A stretch of 64,000 nucleotides of DNA from Nitrosopumilus adriaticus (GCF_000956175.1 NZ_CP011070.1:1110147-1174146), one strand, 5' to 3'; positions 41,032-50,213 are shown, numbered from the stretch's first letter. Made by a program: numbers and translations. The notes: a model not told the origin generated them from the letters alone.

Positions 41032-42672
41032 TTGGAATCCCAGAGTTCGGTATTGTCGGAATTTTCAGCAAGTGAAAAAAAAATTTTATCAGATCACTTT
41101 TCCAACACTGAAGGAAATGTTTTTGCAATAATTACTCCAAGACAAGTAGATCGTGGAGCACTGATGTCACGATATAGTAGAACGGACAAAAGTATGAGAA
41201 GAATATTTCTCGATGAATTTTTAAAAAATAAAAACAGGGGAGAGGAATTCTACAACAGAGTTCTTTTAGAATATGGAGATGACTCTGTTGCAGAACTAGG
41301 TGAAGCTCAAATTGCAATCGAAGGATTATCTAACATAGCAGTAAAAAAAATAGAAGATAGACGGATAGGATTATCATATTTAGAAAAATCTTCAAGGTAT
41401 GTTGCATGGAACAAAAAAGAAAAAGGAAAGTATAGGTTTTACAGAGATGCAGAAATTTCCAAATCAAAATATGCAGACATGTATGAAGACACATGTAATT
41501 TTTCTTTTGATGTCTATTCAAAAAACATAGAGCCAATGATAAATTATGTAAGAGAAAAATATCCAATTGAAAAATATAGTTTTAAAGATTCAACTGATGG
41601 AAAAGAAAAAACATTTTCTAAATTAAAAAGTGAGTCAGACATTAAATCTGCCAACATGATTTACAAAGGATCTACAAAAGCTAAAGCACTTGACATACTC
41701 AGAGGTTTGCTTCCCGCATCAACTTTAACAAATGTTGGCATCACAGGTAATGGTCGTGCATTTGAGTATCTTCTAACAGTATTGGGAGCATCTGAATTAA
41801 AAGAAGAGCAAGATTTAGCCTCAAAAATCAAAAAAGAGCTTGACACCACAATCAAGTCATTTGTTAGAAGGGCAGATGACAAATACGGAAAGGCATTTCA
41901 AAAATATCTCAAAGACATCAAAATAAAATCAAAGGTAATTGCAAAAAAACAGATAAAGTCAACCCCCACTGTGGGATCAATCACAAAACTAGTAGATTAC
42001 GAACCAGAAAAAAATGCAATTGATAAAATCGTTACCAGCATAATTTACGAGCAATCACCAAGCACATCCTATCAAAACATAATGTCACAAGTAAAGAAGA
42101 TTCCAATCCAAGAAAAAAATAAAATCATATATGATTTTGCAAAACTACGAAAAAATAGGCGACATAGGCCATCAAGGGCATTTGAATCAGTGTACTATAC
42201 ATTTGACTTGTGTAATAATTTTGGAATGTTCAGAGATTTTCACAGACATAGGGCATTAACACTTGAGAGACAGCTTCTTACCACAGATCATGGATACAGC
42301 ATTCCAAATGAGATTAAAATTCTCGGAATTGAAAAAGATTTCAAAGACTGCATGCAAAACACAAAAAAGACTTTTGATAAAATTAGAACAAAGTACCCTG
42401 AACAAGCACAGTATGTAGTAAACTTTGCATACAACTATCCATATTACATGAAGTTTAATCTTAGAGAAGCTTGTCATTTGATCGAGTTAAGAACTGTGCC
42501 ACAAGGACACATCGATTATCGACGTGTTGCACAACAAATGTTTCAAGAGATAAACAAAGTACATCCAGTTTTAAGCAAAATAATGAATTTTGTAGATTTA
42601 AAAGAATATGATTTAGAACGATTTGAATCAGAAAAAAGAACTGAAGAAAAAAGAAAAAAGATGAAAAAATAA
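41032..42672 (+). CDS. ThyX-like two-domain protein (546 aa)
   Basis: ThyX is the flavin-dependent thymidylate synthase. This protein is about twice the usual ThyX length and seems to hold two ThyX-like domains. The first has [20 protein letters not shown] and [10 protein letters not shown]; the second has [20 protein letters not shown] and [20 protein letters not shown]. The classical RHRxxSxNExSxRY motif is only partly recognisable. The C-terminus is Lys/Glu-rich. A TTG at 41032 is the likely start. It may be active with swapped domains, or partly a non-catalytic homologue. Confidence 0.75.
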   Translation: MESQSSVLSEFSASEKKILSDHFSNTEGNVFAIITPRQVDRGALMSRYSRTDKSMRRIFLDEFLKNKNRGEEFYNRVLLEYGDDSVAELGEAQIAIEGLSNIAVKKIEDRRIGLSYLEKSSRYVAWNKKEKGKYRFYRDAEISKSKYADMYEDTCNFSFDVYSKNIEPMINYVREKYPIEKYSFKDSTDGKEKTFSKLKSESDIKSANMIYKGSTKAKALDILRGLLPASTLTNVGITGNGRAFEYLLTVLGASELKEEQDLASKIKKELDTTIKSFVRRADDKYGKAFQKYLKDIKIKSKVIAKKQIKSTPTVGSITKLVDYEPEKNAIDKIVTSIIYEQSPSTSYQNIMSQVKKIPIQEKNKIIYDFAKLRKNRRHRPSRAFESVYYTFDLCNNFGMFRDFHRHRALTLERQLLTTDHGYSIPNEIKILGIEKDFKDCMQNTKKTFDKIRTKYPEQAQYVVNFAYNYPYYMKFNLREACHLIELRTVPQGHIDYRRVAQQMFQEINKVHPVLSKIMNFVDLKEYDLERFESEKRTEEKRKKMKK

Positions 42673-42708
42673 GACAATCTTCTAATATTGAAAAAAACCA
42701 ATAAAATC

Positions 42709-43110
42709 ATGGTAGAAAAGATTTCTGAAAATCCTGAAGAGTGGAAAGAAAAATTGACACCAGATCAATACGAAATATGTGTCAATCACGGAACAGAGCC
42801 GCCATTTTCTGGAAAATACAACAATACAAAACTGGAAGGACATTTCAAGTGTGTCTGCTGTGGAGAAGAACTATTTTCATCTGATGCAAAGTTTGATTCC
42901 GGTTCTGGATGGCCAAGTTTTTGGGAGCCAGTTTCTGAAGAAAAGATAGAATATGTTTCAGATACGGCATACGGAATGGTCAGAACTGAAGTTAATTGTA
43001 AAAAATGTGGCGCTCACCTGGGGCATGTCTTCGATGATGGTCCAAAGCCCACTAATCAAAGATACTGTATCAACTCAGTTTCATTGCAGCATGAAAAAGA
43101 CCAAGAATAA
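42709..43110 (+). CDS. msrB: Peptide-methionine (R)-S-oxide reductase MsrB
   Basis: About 133 residues from the ATG at 42709; a TTG at 42688 would add seven. The MsrB core is DSGSGWPSFWEPV with zinc-binding CxxC pairs (CVCC and CKKC) and the catalytic cysteine in RYCINSVSL. It repairs oxidised methionine using thioredoxin. A TATA-like tctaatattg about 28 bases before 42709 supports that start. Cytosolic and complete. Confidence 0.95.
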   Translation: MVEKISENPEEWKEKLTPDQYEICVNHGTEPPFSGKYNNTKLEGHFKCVCCGEELFSSDAKFDSGSGWPSFWEPVSEEKIEYVSDTAYGMVRTEVNCKKCGAHLGHVFDDGPKPTNQRYCINSVSLQHEKDQE

Positions 43111-43176
43111 TCTAATCAAAACAGTGTATTTTTTGAACAAACAAGAAATTATGTATATAATTTCAAATTAAAACAC

Positions 43177-43281
43177 ATGAGCAGTGCAAAGTGTGATCAT
43201 TATTGGACACAAAATGGATCCTTTTTCTGCATTCATTGTGGTGCAGATATCAGTAGAGCAGTAAATCAGCACAATTCTTGA
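43177..43281 (+). CDS. Zinc-ribbon microprotein (34 aa)
   Basis: The frame MSSAKCDHYWTQNGSFFCIH continues CGADISRAVNQHNS. The ligands appear to be C/H near the start and CxxC (CIHC). Very short, but has the same compact metal-binding form as others in this window. Confidence 0.5.
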   Translation: MSSAKCDHYWTQNGSFFCIHCGADISRAVNQHNS

Positions 43282-43335
43282 AAATTATTTATTCAAATCC
43301 ATCTAGCCTCAAAATTCAGTTAAAACAAAAAGGAA

Positions 43336-43500
43336 TTGACTAAGAATATTTATGAAAGCACAAAAGCAATCCAGTCTATGATACAAACATTGTCAAATAG
43401 ACATGTTCAAAATAATGATTTGTCAGATACCAGTAGCGATAAAATAATTTCCAATAATGATTGCTGTATGAATTTAGTACACAGGGATGAAATGATTTGA
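43336..43500 (+). CDS. Small ORF coupled to homoserine dehydrogenase (54 aa)
   Basis: A TTG start gives LTKNIYESTKAIQSMIQTLS to LVHRDEMI, with a CC pair near residue 43. Its TGA overlaps the TTG start of the next gene (TTGA), so translation of the two may be coupled. It could be a leader or a real small protein. The ATG at 43378 is another possible start. Confidence 0.4.
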   Translation: MTKNIYESTKAIQSMIQTLSNRHVQNNDLSDTSSDKIISNNDCCMNLVHRDEMI

Positions 43501-44507
43501 GGATAATCCTGTGCGGATTTGGCGTTGTTGGCCAAAGTCTTGTAAAGTTATTTGAGTCAAGATCAGATGATCTCTATTCAAAATACGGATTGAAACCAAG
43601 AATAGTAGGGGTTTTTGACAGTAAAGGGAGTGCAGTAGATTCATCAGGATTGAATTTCAATAAACTAATTGAAGTAAAGAAAAAGTTTGGCACAGTAAAA
43701 AATTATTCAGATAAAAAAAATTCAATGACAGGAGTTGAAATGCTAAAAAATGTCGAAGCTGATGTACTAATTGAGACTACTGCCAGCAATTACAAGGATG
43801 CAGAGCCAGGAATGACTCACATTATCACTGCAATGAAAAAAAGGATGCATGTGATTTCCGTAAACAAGGGCCCTCTAGCATTGGCATTTCCATCCCTAAT
43901 GGAACTTGCAACATACAATCAAGTTATGTTCAAATTTAGCGGTACTGTGGGAGGAGGAACTCCAATTTTAGATTATGCAAAAAACAGTTTGAGTGGAGAA
44001 AGAATCACATCATTTGCAGGAATTCTTAACGGAACTACAAATTACATTTTATCAAATATGGCAACAGGTTTATCATTTGATGAAGCACTAAAGGATGCTA
44101 AGAATAAAGGATATGTCGAAGCTGACGAATCTTTAGATTTGGACGGATTAGACGCTGCTGCAAAACTAGTAATTCTTGCAAACTGGATCATGGGAATGAA
44201 AGTTACACTGCCTGACATTGATTGTACAGGAATTCGTAAAGTAACAACAGACGATATCAAAAAAGCAGAAAAGAACAATTGCTCAGTTAAATTAATCGCA
44301 TCTTGCAACAAGGAGCTTGTTGTAGGCCCTAAAGAAATATCAAATGATGATCCATTATGTGTTAACGGAACGCTTAATGCAATTGCTTTCACATCAGAGC
44401 ATTCAGGCACTCAAACCATTATCGGTAGAGGTGCAGGAGGTATGGAAACTGCTAGTTCCATTCTAAGGGATTTACTTGACATCAGACAAGAGATATCCAG
44501 AACTTGA
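43497..44507 (+). CDS. hom: Homoserine dehydrogenase
   Basis: A 336-residue enzyme of the aspartate pathway, reducing aspartate semialdehyde to homoserine for threonine and methionine. The N-terminal RIILCGFGVVGQSLVKLF is the nucleotide-binding loop. ILNGTTNYILSNM and the catalytic EADESLDLDGLDAAAK are characteristic. There is no ACT domain, so no direct feedback by threonine is apparent. The TTG at 43497 overlaps the preceding stop, and the stop overlaps the next start by four bases. Confidence 0.93.
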   Translation: MRIILCGFGVVGQSLVKLFESRSDDLYSKYGLKPRIVGVFDSKGSAVDSSGLNFNKLIEVKKKFGTVKNYSDKKNSMTGVEMLKNVEADVLIETTASNYKDAEPGMTHIITAMKKRMHVISVNKGPLALAFPSLMELATYNQVMFKFSGTVGGGTPILDYAKNSLSGERITSFAGILNGTTNYILSNMATGLSFDEALKDAKNKGYVEADESLDLDGLDAAAKLVILANWIMGMKVTLPDIDCTGIRKVTTDDIKKAEKNNCSVKLIASCNKELVVGPKEISNDDPLCVNGTLNAIAFTSEHSGTQTIIGRGAGGMETASSILRDLLDIRQEISRT

Positions 44508-44980
44508 AGTCAAACCTAATTTCAAAGAGTGAAACTGCTGCACTATTAAAAGCAGTCTCTGAAAAATGGAATATGGAGTTTCCCAAAATTAAAAATCTCA
44601 AAGTACATCAAATTTTAGAGGATGCACAGATAATTACTGGTAATGGAATAAAGATTCTCAAAATTAATGATGATTATCTGCCATTTTTGTCAGAGACTAA
44701 AATGCTAGAAAGATTTCCCAGTGTAATGGTAGACATGGGAGCCGTGAAATTCATGTGTAAAGGTGCCAACGTAATGAGGCCTGGAATTAAAAAATTCACA
44801 GAATTTGAAAAAGATCAACTTGTTTGTATCATAGAGGAATCTCAGCATAAGTTTCTAGCAGTTGGAAAGGCAATGGTATCTAGTTCAGAGTTGGAAGAAA
44901 TGGAAAAAGGCGAAGTAATAAAAAACATCCACTATATTTCAGATAAATTTTGGGAAACGGGAAAAACAATTTACGATTAA
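44504..44980 (+). CDS. PUA-domain RNA-binding protein (MCT-1/Tma20-like)
   Basis: A 158-residue protein with an N-terminal pre-PUA domain and a C-terminal PUA domain (about residues 75-155: SVMVDMGAVKFMCKGANVMR, then LAVGKAMVSSSELEEMEKGE). The arrangement matches the eukaryotic MCT-1/Tma20 and archaeal relatives that bind tRNA or the ribosome. It follows homoserine dehydrogenase with a four-base overlap. Confidence 0.85.
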   Translation: MKSNLISKSETAALLKAVSEKWNMEFPKIKNLKVHQILEDAQIITGNGIKILKINDDYLPFLSETKMLERFPSVMVDMGAVKFMCKGANVMRPGIKKFTEFEKDQLVCIIEESQHKFLAVGKAMVSSSELEEMEKGEVIKNIHYISDKFWETGKTIYD

Positions 44981-44982
44981 AT

Positions 44983-45453
44983 CTAACATTTTATTTTCCG
45001 AACAAACTCTTGTAAATTTTTAATGTGTGTTCCCTCCCAATAGATTTGATTGCACCCATCACATCTCCAGAATTTATCATGATACTCTAGAATTCTTTCC
45101 TGAATTTCATTTTTTATTTCTGATTTGTTAATTTCAGATGTTGTAGAATTGCATTTAGGGCATCTTGCAACGTCTCCTGAAATTTCAGCAAATTCCAAAT
45201 TTATTTTTTGAAGAATCTCTTGAAATTGTTCAATTTCGTCTTCTTTAGATACATGTACAGATAAAAGTCCCATTTTTTCTGCACGTCTAATCAGATTCTG
45301 ATCTTTTGAGATGATTATTCTGTCTTCATTTTTAGATTTTTCCAATAATTCCAAATCATCAACATCAGAAGAGTATTCAGAATCAAATCCCAGAAGACGT
45401 AATTTTTTGGCAATATTGCCAAGCATCGCATCAACAAAAAACAACATTTGCAA
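44983..45453 (-). CDS. Mut7-C RNase-domain protein (PIN-like plus zinc ribbon)
   Basis: A 156-residue protein with the Mut7-C pattern: an N-terminal PIN-like half (VDAMLGNIAKKLRLLGFDSE, RIIISKDQNLIRRAEK) and a C-terminal zinc ribbon (RCPKCNSTT, then WRCDGCNQIYWEGTH). Members are thought to be RNases. The acidic residues D6 and D-containing SKDQNL are kept. It is convergent with the PUA gene, two bases apart, and lies directly before the proteasome beta gene's 3' end on the same strand. Confidence 0.87.
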   Translation of the reverse strand: MQMLFFVDAMLGNIAKKLRLLGFDSEYSSDVDDLELLEKSKNEDRIIISKDQNLIRRAEKMGLLSVHVSKEDEIEQFQEILQKINLEFAEISGDVARCPKCNSTTSEINKSEIKNEIQERILEYHDKFWRCDGCNQIYWEGTHIKNLQEFVRKIKC

Positions 45454-45473
45454 ACACTGTTAGAAAATTAATT

Positions 45474-46070
45474 TTATTTGATTGATTCAGTGAATTCTTC
45501 AGTACCGTCTTTTGTAATTACAAGAATATCCAAACCATCACCACTTGCAGAATCTCTTAATGCTGCAGAACGAACTGCACGTTTTGCCAAATCAATTGCC
45601 TCATCTTTTGTCATGTTTGGCTTGAACTGAGGATCTAATACACCCAATGCCATTTCTGCACCTGTTCCAACTGCTGCATATTCATCTGGAAGAACAGAGC
45701 CAAGTGGGTCTAGTGTATACATTATTGGTTTGTCTACAACACCTCCAACTATTACCTGAGTAAGTAATGGGAAGTATCTTCGCTCATACATCATATTTGA
45801 CATCATTTTTGCCACTGTATTTGGAGGGATATCTCGTTTGAGTTCCATTTTCCTTATTTTGGCAAGAGCGGCGATTTGAAGTGTCAGGATTTGCATATCA
45901 GCTACAAGCCCAGCACATGTTGCACCAACTTTATTCGTAATAGGAAAAGTTTTCTTTGTGGATTTACTTACGAGGAAATTACCAAAGGCAATCCTTTTTT
46001 CGCTTGCAAAAACTACGCCACCATCAAAAGTAATTCCAACAGCAGTTGCCCCTGGCATATACATTGACAT
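45474..46070 (-). CDS. psmB: Proteasome beta subunit without the catalytic threonine
   Basis: A 198-residue 20S proteasome beta subunit. The family start is normally G-TTTVGI, where the first threonine is the nucleophile. Here the propeptide MSMYMPG is followed by ATAVGITFDGGVV, so the position of Thr1 is alanine. Other active-site residues appear retained: the glutamate in FASEKRI at position 17, the lysine at 33 and the RDSASGD loop. The subunit can assemble but should be inactive; a second, active beta subunit must lie elsewhere in the genome. No alpha subunit is in the window. Confidence 0.9.
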   Translation of the reverse strand: MSMYMPGATAVGITFDGGVVFASEKRIAFGNFLVSKSTKKTFPITNKVGATCAGLVADMQILTLQIAALAKIRKMELKRDIPPNTVAKMMSNMMYERRYFPLLTQVIVGGVVDKPIMYTLDPLGSVLPDEYAAVGTGAEMALGVLDPQFKPNMTKDEAIDLAKRAVRSAALRDSASGDGLDILVITKDGTEEFTESIK

Positions 46071-46162
46071 ATTTCAAATAATTTTGCCGCATAATAAAGG
46101 GCTTTCTACATTTTACGCTCAAGTAATAGGCAAAATAATTATAGTAAAACAATCAGATTATC

Positions 46163-46582
46163 ATGATGACTACAGCAGAGATTAATGGTAAATTTCTAAA
46201 CGACGTAGTCTTCATGGGGCTAAGATCAGCATTAGGTGTGATCTTTATTGTTCACGGCATAGGAAAATTCAATCCGGGTTTTTCAAACTTTTTGACAAGT
46301 TTGGGAATTCCAGTGGAGATGCAAATTCCAATAGCACTTGCAGAATTAGTTCCAGGAATCTTGTTAATTTTCGGGGTTCTCAGCAGACTTTCTGCAGCAT
46401 TAATTTCAATCATAATGTTAGGTGCAATATTCTTAGTCAAAGGAGCTCAAAGCTTAACAGGTGACAAAGGAGTAGAGATTGATCTTATTCTTTTGGCAGG
46501 AGCACTAGTAATTATGATTGTAGGACCAGGAAGAATTTCAATTGCTCATGTAATTAAAAAAATACCCAGATGTTTACATTAG
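46163..46582 (+). CDS. DoxX-family membrane protein
   Basis: A 139-residue protein with four predicted membrane helices and the DoxX signature: GLRSALGVIFIVHGIGKFNP and ELVPGILLIFGVLSRLSAAL. DoxX proteins may be quinone-linked or metal-linked membrane factors; the archaeal namesake is a terminal oxidase subunit. The start is one of two adjacent ATGs (46163 or 46166). Its last four bases overlap the convergent M20 peptidase gene. Confidence 0.85.
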   Translation: MMTTAEINGKFLNDVVFMGLRSALGVIFIVHGIGKFNPGFSNFLTSLGIPVEMQIPIALAELVPGILLIFGVLSRLSAALISIIMLGAIFLVKGAQSLTGDKGVEIDLILLAGALVIMIVGPGRISIAHVIKKIPRCLH

Positions 46583-47940
46583 GTTTTTCCAAAGTTTTGC
46601 ATAATCAAACAAATGCATTTTGTAGTTTTCTTTAACAAATCTACTCTAGCAAATTCATTTGGAGAATGAATCTTTGAAAACATGTATGTGCTTCCAATAG
46701 AAATGCATGGAGCTTTTAAAATATCAACAAAGGGAAACATCGGGCCTGTTCCAGCATTAGACACATTAAGAATTGATTTTCCAAAAACTTTGTCTGCAGC
46801 ATCTTTTACTTGAGAAACAAAAGGATCTGATGAATCAGTTCTAGCTGCTGCCTCACCATGATAGATTTTCATTTTGACATCAGAGAAGCCTTTAGACTTT
46901 AGATGATTTTTTAATCGCATAATCTGTTTTTTTGGGTCCATTTTAGGTACGAGTCTAAAATCAATTTTCACTAATGCATTTCCAGGAAGAACAGTTTTTG
47001 CGCCATCTCCGGTATAGCCTGATACAAATCCAGCAATATTACACGTAGCCCCTCCCACTAAGGCCTTTTTTGCATTTATTCCACTCTTATTACCCAAAAA
47101 AGATTTTATTCCAAATTCATTTTTGAATACTGTTTCATCAAATGGTTCATTTCTAATAATTTCTAAATCTTTTTTTGAAAATGCAGTGACCTCCTTGTAC
47201 CAATCTTTTATGAGGATTTTACCATCAGAATCACGCAATGTCTTTAAAGCTTCAATTAATCTCCATGCAGGATTTTTTATCAAAGCAGCTAAACTAGAAT
47301 GAGCATCTATGTTTGATTCAGTTACAGATAATTCTACAAATAGCAATCCTTTCATTCCAAGACCAATGATTGGCCTATTTTCTGAATCCACATACCCAAA
47401 TTCCCAAATCACACCATCGCAAGAAAATTTCTTTTTGTATTTTTTCAAGTACTCTTCAATATGAGCACTTCCTGTCTCCTCTTCTCCTTCAATTACAAAT
47501 TTTATGTTGCATGGTACATCACCTGTTGTTTTCAAACAGGCCTCCACAGCTTTGATTCTAGTGATTAATTCGCCCTTGTCATCTGTTGCCCCCCTACCAA
47601 AAATTTTGTTTCCTTTTCTTTTTCCACTGAACGGAGGATCATCCCATAAATCAAATGGTTCTGCAGGTTGAACGTCATAGTGATTGTAAAACATCAAAGT
47701 TTTTGAAGAGTTTTGTTTTGACTTTATCTCTCCGTAAACTAGAGGAGCCACACCTTTTTTCAATCTCAAGATTTCAGAAGGAATTCCAGATTTTTTTAGT
47801 ATCTTTGAAACAAGTGTTGCACATTCTTCAATACCTTCATTTTTTGCAGAAACGCTTGGTTGCCTAATCATAGTTTGGAGATCTGAAATCAGATTTGCCA
47901 TATTAGTGTCCACATGTTTCAGAGTATTCATACTAGTCAC
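46579..47940 (-). CDS. M20-family metallopeptidase (dipeptidase/ArgE/DapE type)
   Basis: A 453-residue two-zinc peptidase. Motifs: the metal-binding YNHYDVQPAEPFDLWDDPPF, then GRGATDDKGELI and the catalytic EGEEETGS. A bacterial exopeptidase dimerisation domain lies in the middle (KGLLFVELSVTESNIDAHSS). The protein resembles carnosinase or CNDP-like dipeptidases more than ArgE in length. Cytosolic. Its start overlaps the end of the NnrD gene by four bases. Confidence 0.9.
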   Translation of the reverse strand: MTSMNTLKHVDTNMANLISDLQTMIRQPSVSAKNEGIEECATLVSKILKKSGIPSEILRLKKGVAPLVYGEIKSKQNSSKTLMFYNHYDVQPAEPFDLWDDPPFSGKRKGNKIFGRGATDDKGELITRIKAVEACLKTTGDVPCNIKFVIEGEEETGSAHIEEYLKKYKKKFSCDGVIWEFGYVDSENRPIIGLGMKGLLFVELSVTESNIDAHSSLAALIKNPAWRLIEALKTLRDSDGKILIKDWYKEVTAFSKKDLEIIRNEPFDETVFKNEFGIKSFLGNKSGINAKKALVGGATCNIAGFVSGYTGDGAKTVLPGNALVKIDFRLVPKMDPKKQIMRLKNHLKSKGFSDVKMKIYHGEAAARTDSSDPFVSQVKDAADKVFGKSILNVSNAGTGPMFPFVDILKAPCISIGSTYMFSKIHSPNEFARVDLLKKTTKCICLIMQNFGKT

Positions 47941-48800
47941 ACAATTTTGTCAAATGGCTTCATTGCTGCAGGTATTTCATCTAGCAGATCCATAGAGGTC
48001 ATATGCAATCCAAGTTTCTTTTGAACTGCTTTTCCTGCCAAGCCATTGATGAAAGTTGCAGCTGCTGCAGATTCCAAAGGTTTTCTATTCTTTGAGAGCA
48101 ATCCTGCAACCAATCCTGAAAGCACATCACCTGTTCCCCCAACTGTCATTGCAGGAATTTTTTTCTCATAAAGATAAGTCATAGTTCCATTTGAGATTAC
48201 ATCAGTTGCGCCTTTGAGTAAAACAGTGATCCCATTTTCTTTGGCTTTTTTCTCTACAAGTTTTATTCTCTCATTTTTTGAGTTTGATGGTGCTTCTCCA
48301 AACAATCTCTTAAATTCACCTGCATGCGGTGTCACTACAACATTTTTGTTTGGCAGCAATGGCAAAACTTCAGGAATAAGCGCACTTGCATCAAGGGATA
48401 ACCTAACGTCCCTATCTAATAGAGATTGTACAAGATGCAGTAAAGCATTTCGTTCTTGAATTGCAAGACCCATTCCAATTGTGGCAGAATCAAGATTTCT
48501 AGGTAATGCTCCCAATAGTTTGTTTACTGCACCACGAGTCAATTTTTGATCAACTAGAGGGATGACGATAAGATTTGGAGATATCGACCTAGTTGGGGCC
48601 ACATTGATGTTGGGAACAGAGGTGTAAACTAAATCAGTACCACATCTGAGTGCGGCAATTGAAGACAGTATTGGAGCCCCATGATAGATGTAGCTTCCAC
48701 CAATTACCAAAACTATGCCATTTTCGCCTTTACGAGATTTTGCTTTTCTAGGTGGGATGAATTTTTTTACTATTGATAATGTGAGATTTTTTGCAACCAT
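47937..48800 (-). CDS. nnrD: ADP-dependent (S)-NAD(P)H-hydrate dehydratase
   Basis: A 287-residue ribokinase-fold enzyme that repairs damaged NAD(P)H hydrates. Signatures: GIVLVIGGSYIYHGAPILSS near the start, VVVTPHAGEFKRLFG, and the nucleotide-binding GGTGDVLSGLVAGLLSK with the catalytic aspartate. The N-terminal epimerase half (NnrE) is not attached. Complete, cytosolic. It lies upstream of, and is probably co-transcribed with, the M20 peptidase. Confidence 0.9.
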   Translation of the reverse strand: MVAKNLTLSIVKKFIPPRKAKSRKGENGIVLVIGGSYIYHGAPILSSIAALRCGTDLVYTSVPNINVAPTRSISPNLIVIPLVDQKLTRGAVNKLLGALPRNLDSATIGMGLAIQERNALLHLVQSLLDRDVRLSLDASALIPEVLPLLPNKNVVVTPHAGEFKRLFGEAPSNSKNERIKLVEKKAKENGITVLLKGATDVISNGTMTYLYEKKIPAMTVGGTGDVLSGLVAGLLSKNRKPLESAAAATFINGLAGKAVQKKLGLHMTSMDLLDEIPAAMKPFDKIV

Positions 48801-48854
48801 TACTAAATATCATAAGAAATAGATGAATAAAACTTGTTTTAAACGAATTAACGT

Positions 48855-49751
48855 CTAAGATGATTTTTTACTTGCTTTCTTGGCAGGTTTTTTTGCAGAT
48901 TTCTTGATAGGTTTCGGAGTTTTTTTAGCAGCCTTTACAGTATCAGATTTGTCAGAGATTTTTCTTGATGCCCTATCAAAAAATGCTTTTCTAGCAAAAC
49001 ATAGGTAGGTAGTATGTCCAATACCCTGAAAAGAATGACGAGTTTTTCCATCTCTTGCTTCAATAGTACGTAAAATATGTTCAGTTGATTCTATATCAGT
49101 AAATTCATTATCTACTAGAGCCATAGTTAATTTTTCTAATTGATTCATAGTAGGACAAATTGCAAAAATACTTCCACTGCCTTTTAGCATCTTTCTTACT
49201 TGAGGAATGACAACCCAAGGATCACCTAAATCAATTAAAGCAACATCCATATCTTCCAGTGGTAATTTTTTTGCAGTTTTTAGATCCAAGTTATGTTGTG
49301 TAACATATTTTGAAACACCAGCCTTTTTGATATTTTTTTCTGCAATTCTCATAAAGTTAGCATCAACATCAAAAGTGTAGACATGCCCACGTGGTTTTAC
49401 TATGTTGGCAACAAAAGAAGTAAGCGAGCCACTACCAGTGCCAATCTCTAAAATCTTTTGACCACTACCAATTCCAGCTCTTGCTACGATGTATCCCAAA
49501 TCTTTTGGATATACAATCTGCGTACCGTGTTGAATTTTCATTACATAATCAAACATCGTAGGTTCAAGAAGGTAGACGTACTTGTCTTTGTTTGTGATTA
49601 ATCTGGAACCATATTCTTTTCCTATTGCATCAGAGTGTTTTATTATACCAATGTGAGTATGAAATGATTCTTTTTTTGAAATTTTTGCAAGCCATTTTTT
49701 AGAATGATTAAAGTAGAACAGTACGGGAGAATTTTGCTTTATTTTTGCCAT
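48855..49751 (-). CDS. trmI: tRNA (adenine-N1)-methyltransferase TrmI with lysine-rich tail
   Basis: A 298-residue methyltransferase that makes m1A57/58 in tRNA. The SAM-binding region is ILEIGTGSGSLTSFVANIVK, and VALIDLGDPWVVIPQVRKML is characteristic. The N-terminal part is a beta-barrel domain. The last 30 residues (VKAAKKTPKPIKKSAKKPAK on) are Lys/Ala/Pro repeats similar to histone H1 tails, not part of ordinary TrmI. This tail probably adds nucleic-acid affinity. Start at the ATG at 49751. Confidence 0.88.
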   Translation of the reverse strand: MAKIKQNSPVLFYFNHSKKWLAKISKKESFHTHIGIIKHSDAIGKEYGSRLITNKDKYVYLLEPTMFDYVMKIQHGTQIVYPKDLGYIVARAGIGSGQKILEIGTGSGSLTSFVANIVKPRGHVYTFDVDANFMRIAEKNIKKAGVSKYVTQHNLDLKTAKKLPLEDMDVALIDLGDPWVVIPQVRKMLKGSGSIFAICPTMNQLEKLTMALVDNEFTDIESTEHILRTIEARDGKTRHSFQGIGHTTYLCFARKAFFDRASRKISDKSDTVKAAKKTPKPIKKSAKKPAKKASKKSS

Positions 49752-50029
49752 GAATTTTCCCTAAAAATTTTAGATAAGAATCTACTGGTTAATTCAAAGT
49801 CTTATCTACTTCAAAAAACCACCATATGTGCTGATGATTATGTCAACGGGTTCTCTCTGATTTCCTCAAATTTGATGAATCTTGCCGAATTATGAAGCCT
49901 TTTTCTTCTTCATGTAAGAACGGTATTTTAAAAAAATAATCAAGCATACTCAAATGTGCAAATTGATTGATCGTACGTTTAGAAAATTAACCTAAAAGTA
50001 ATAATTTTTGGCCCCGATTTTTTAACAAA

Positions 50030-50154
50030 AACAGAGTTCTAAGACAATCATTGAGTCAGAGACATCTCGCGGTGTTAGCTGGAAGAGCCCAATGCTCACA
50101 TAAACTAGTTAATACATTTCAGAGTCTCCAAAGTAAAGGAGACTGACTTTTTTT
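50030..50154 (+). ncRNA. Candidate small structured RNA
   Basis: The 462 bases between trmI and the next gene (50214) contain no convincing frame. From about 50030 there are several short stems, gagacatctc (50068-50077), gagcccaatgctc (50085-50097), and the strong hairpin at 50123-50144 followed by a T-run. This order of stems followed by a terminator-like hairpin resembles a transcribed ncRNA. The 5' boundary and strand are uncertain. It does not match tRNA, 5S or SRP RNA that I can recognise. Confidence 0.35.
50123..50154 (+). terminator. Hairpin plus T-run
   Basis: agtctcc (50123-50129) pairs perfectly with ggagact (50138-50144) around an eight-base loop, followed by gac and seven Ts (50148-50154). 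It looks like a bacterial-type terminator; archaeal terminators mainly rely on the T-run. Confidence 0.55.
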
Positions 50155-50213
50155 CCGTGGCAGATTTCAAAAATCAATCAGTATTTTAATACCAAACAAG
50201 GCACCATAGACTG

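Noticed and set aside
50030-50154. SRP RNA or RNase P RNA
   Set aside because: Too short and lacks the conserved SRP helix 8 or RNase P core motifs.
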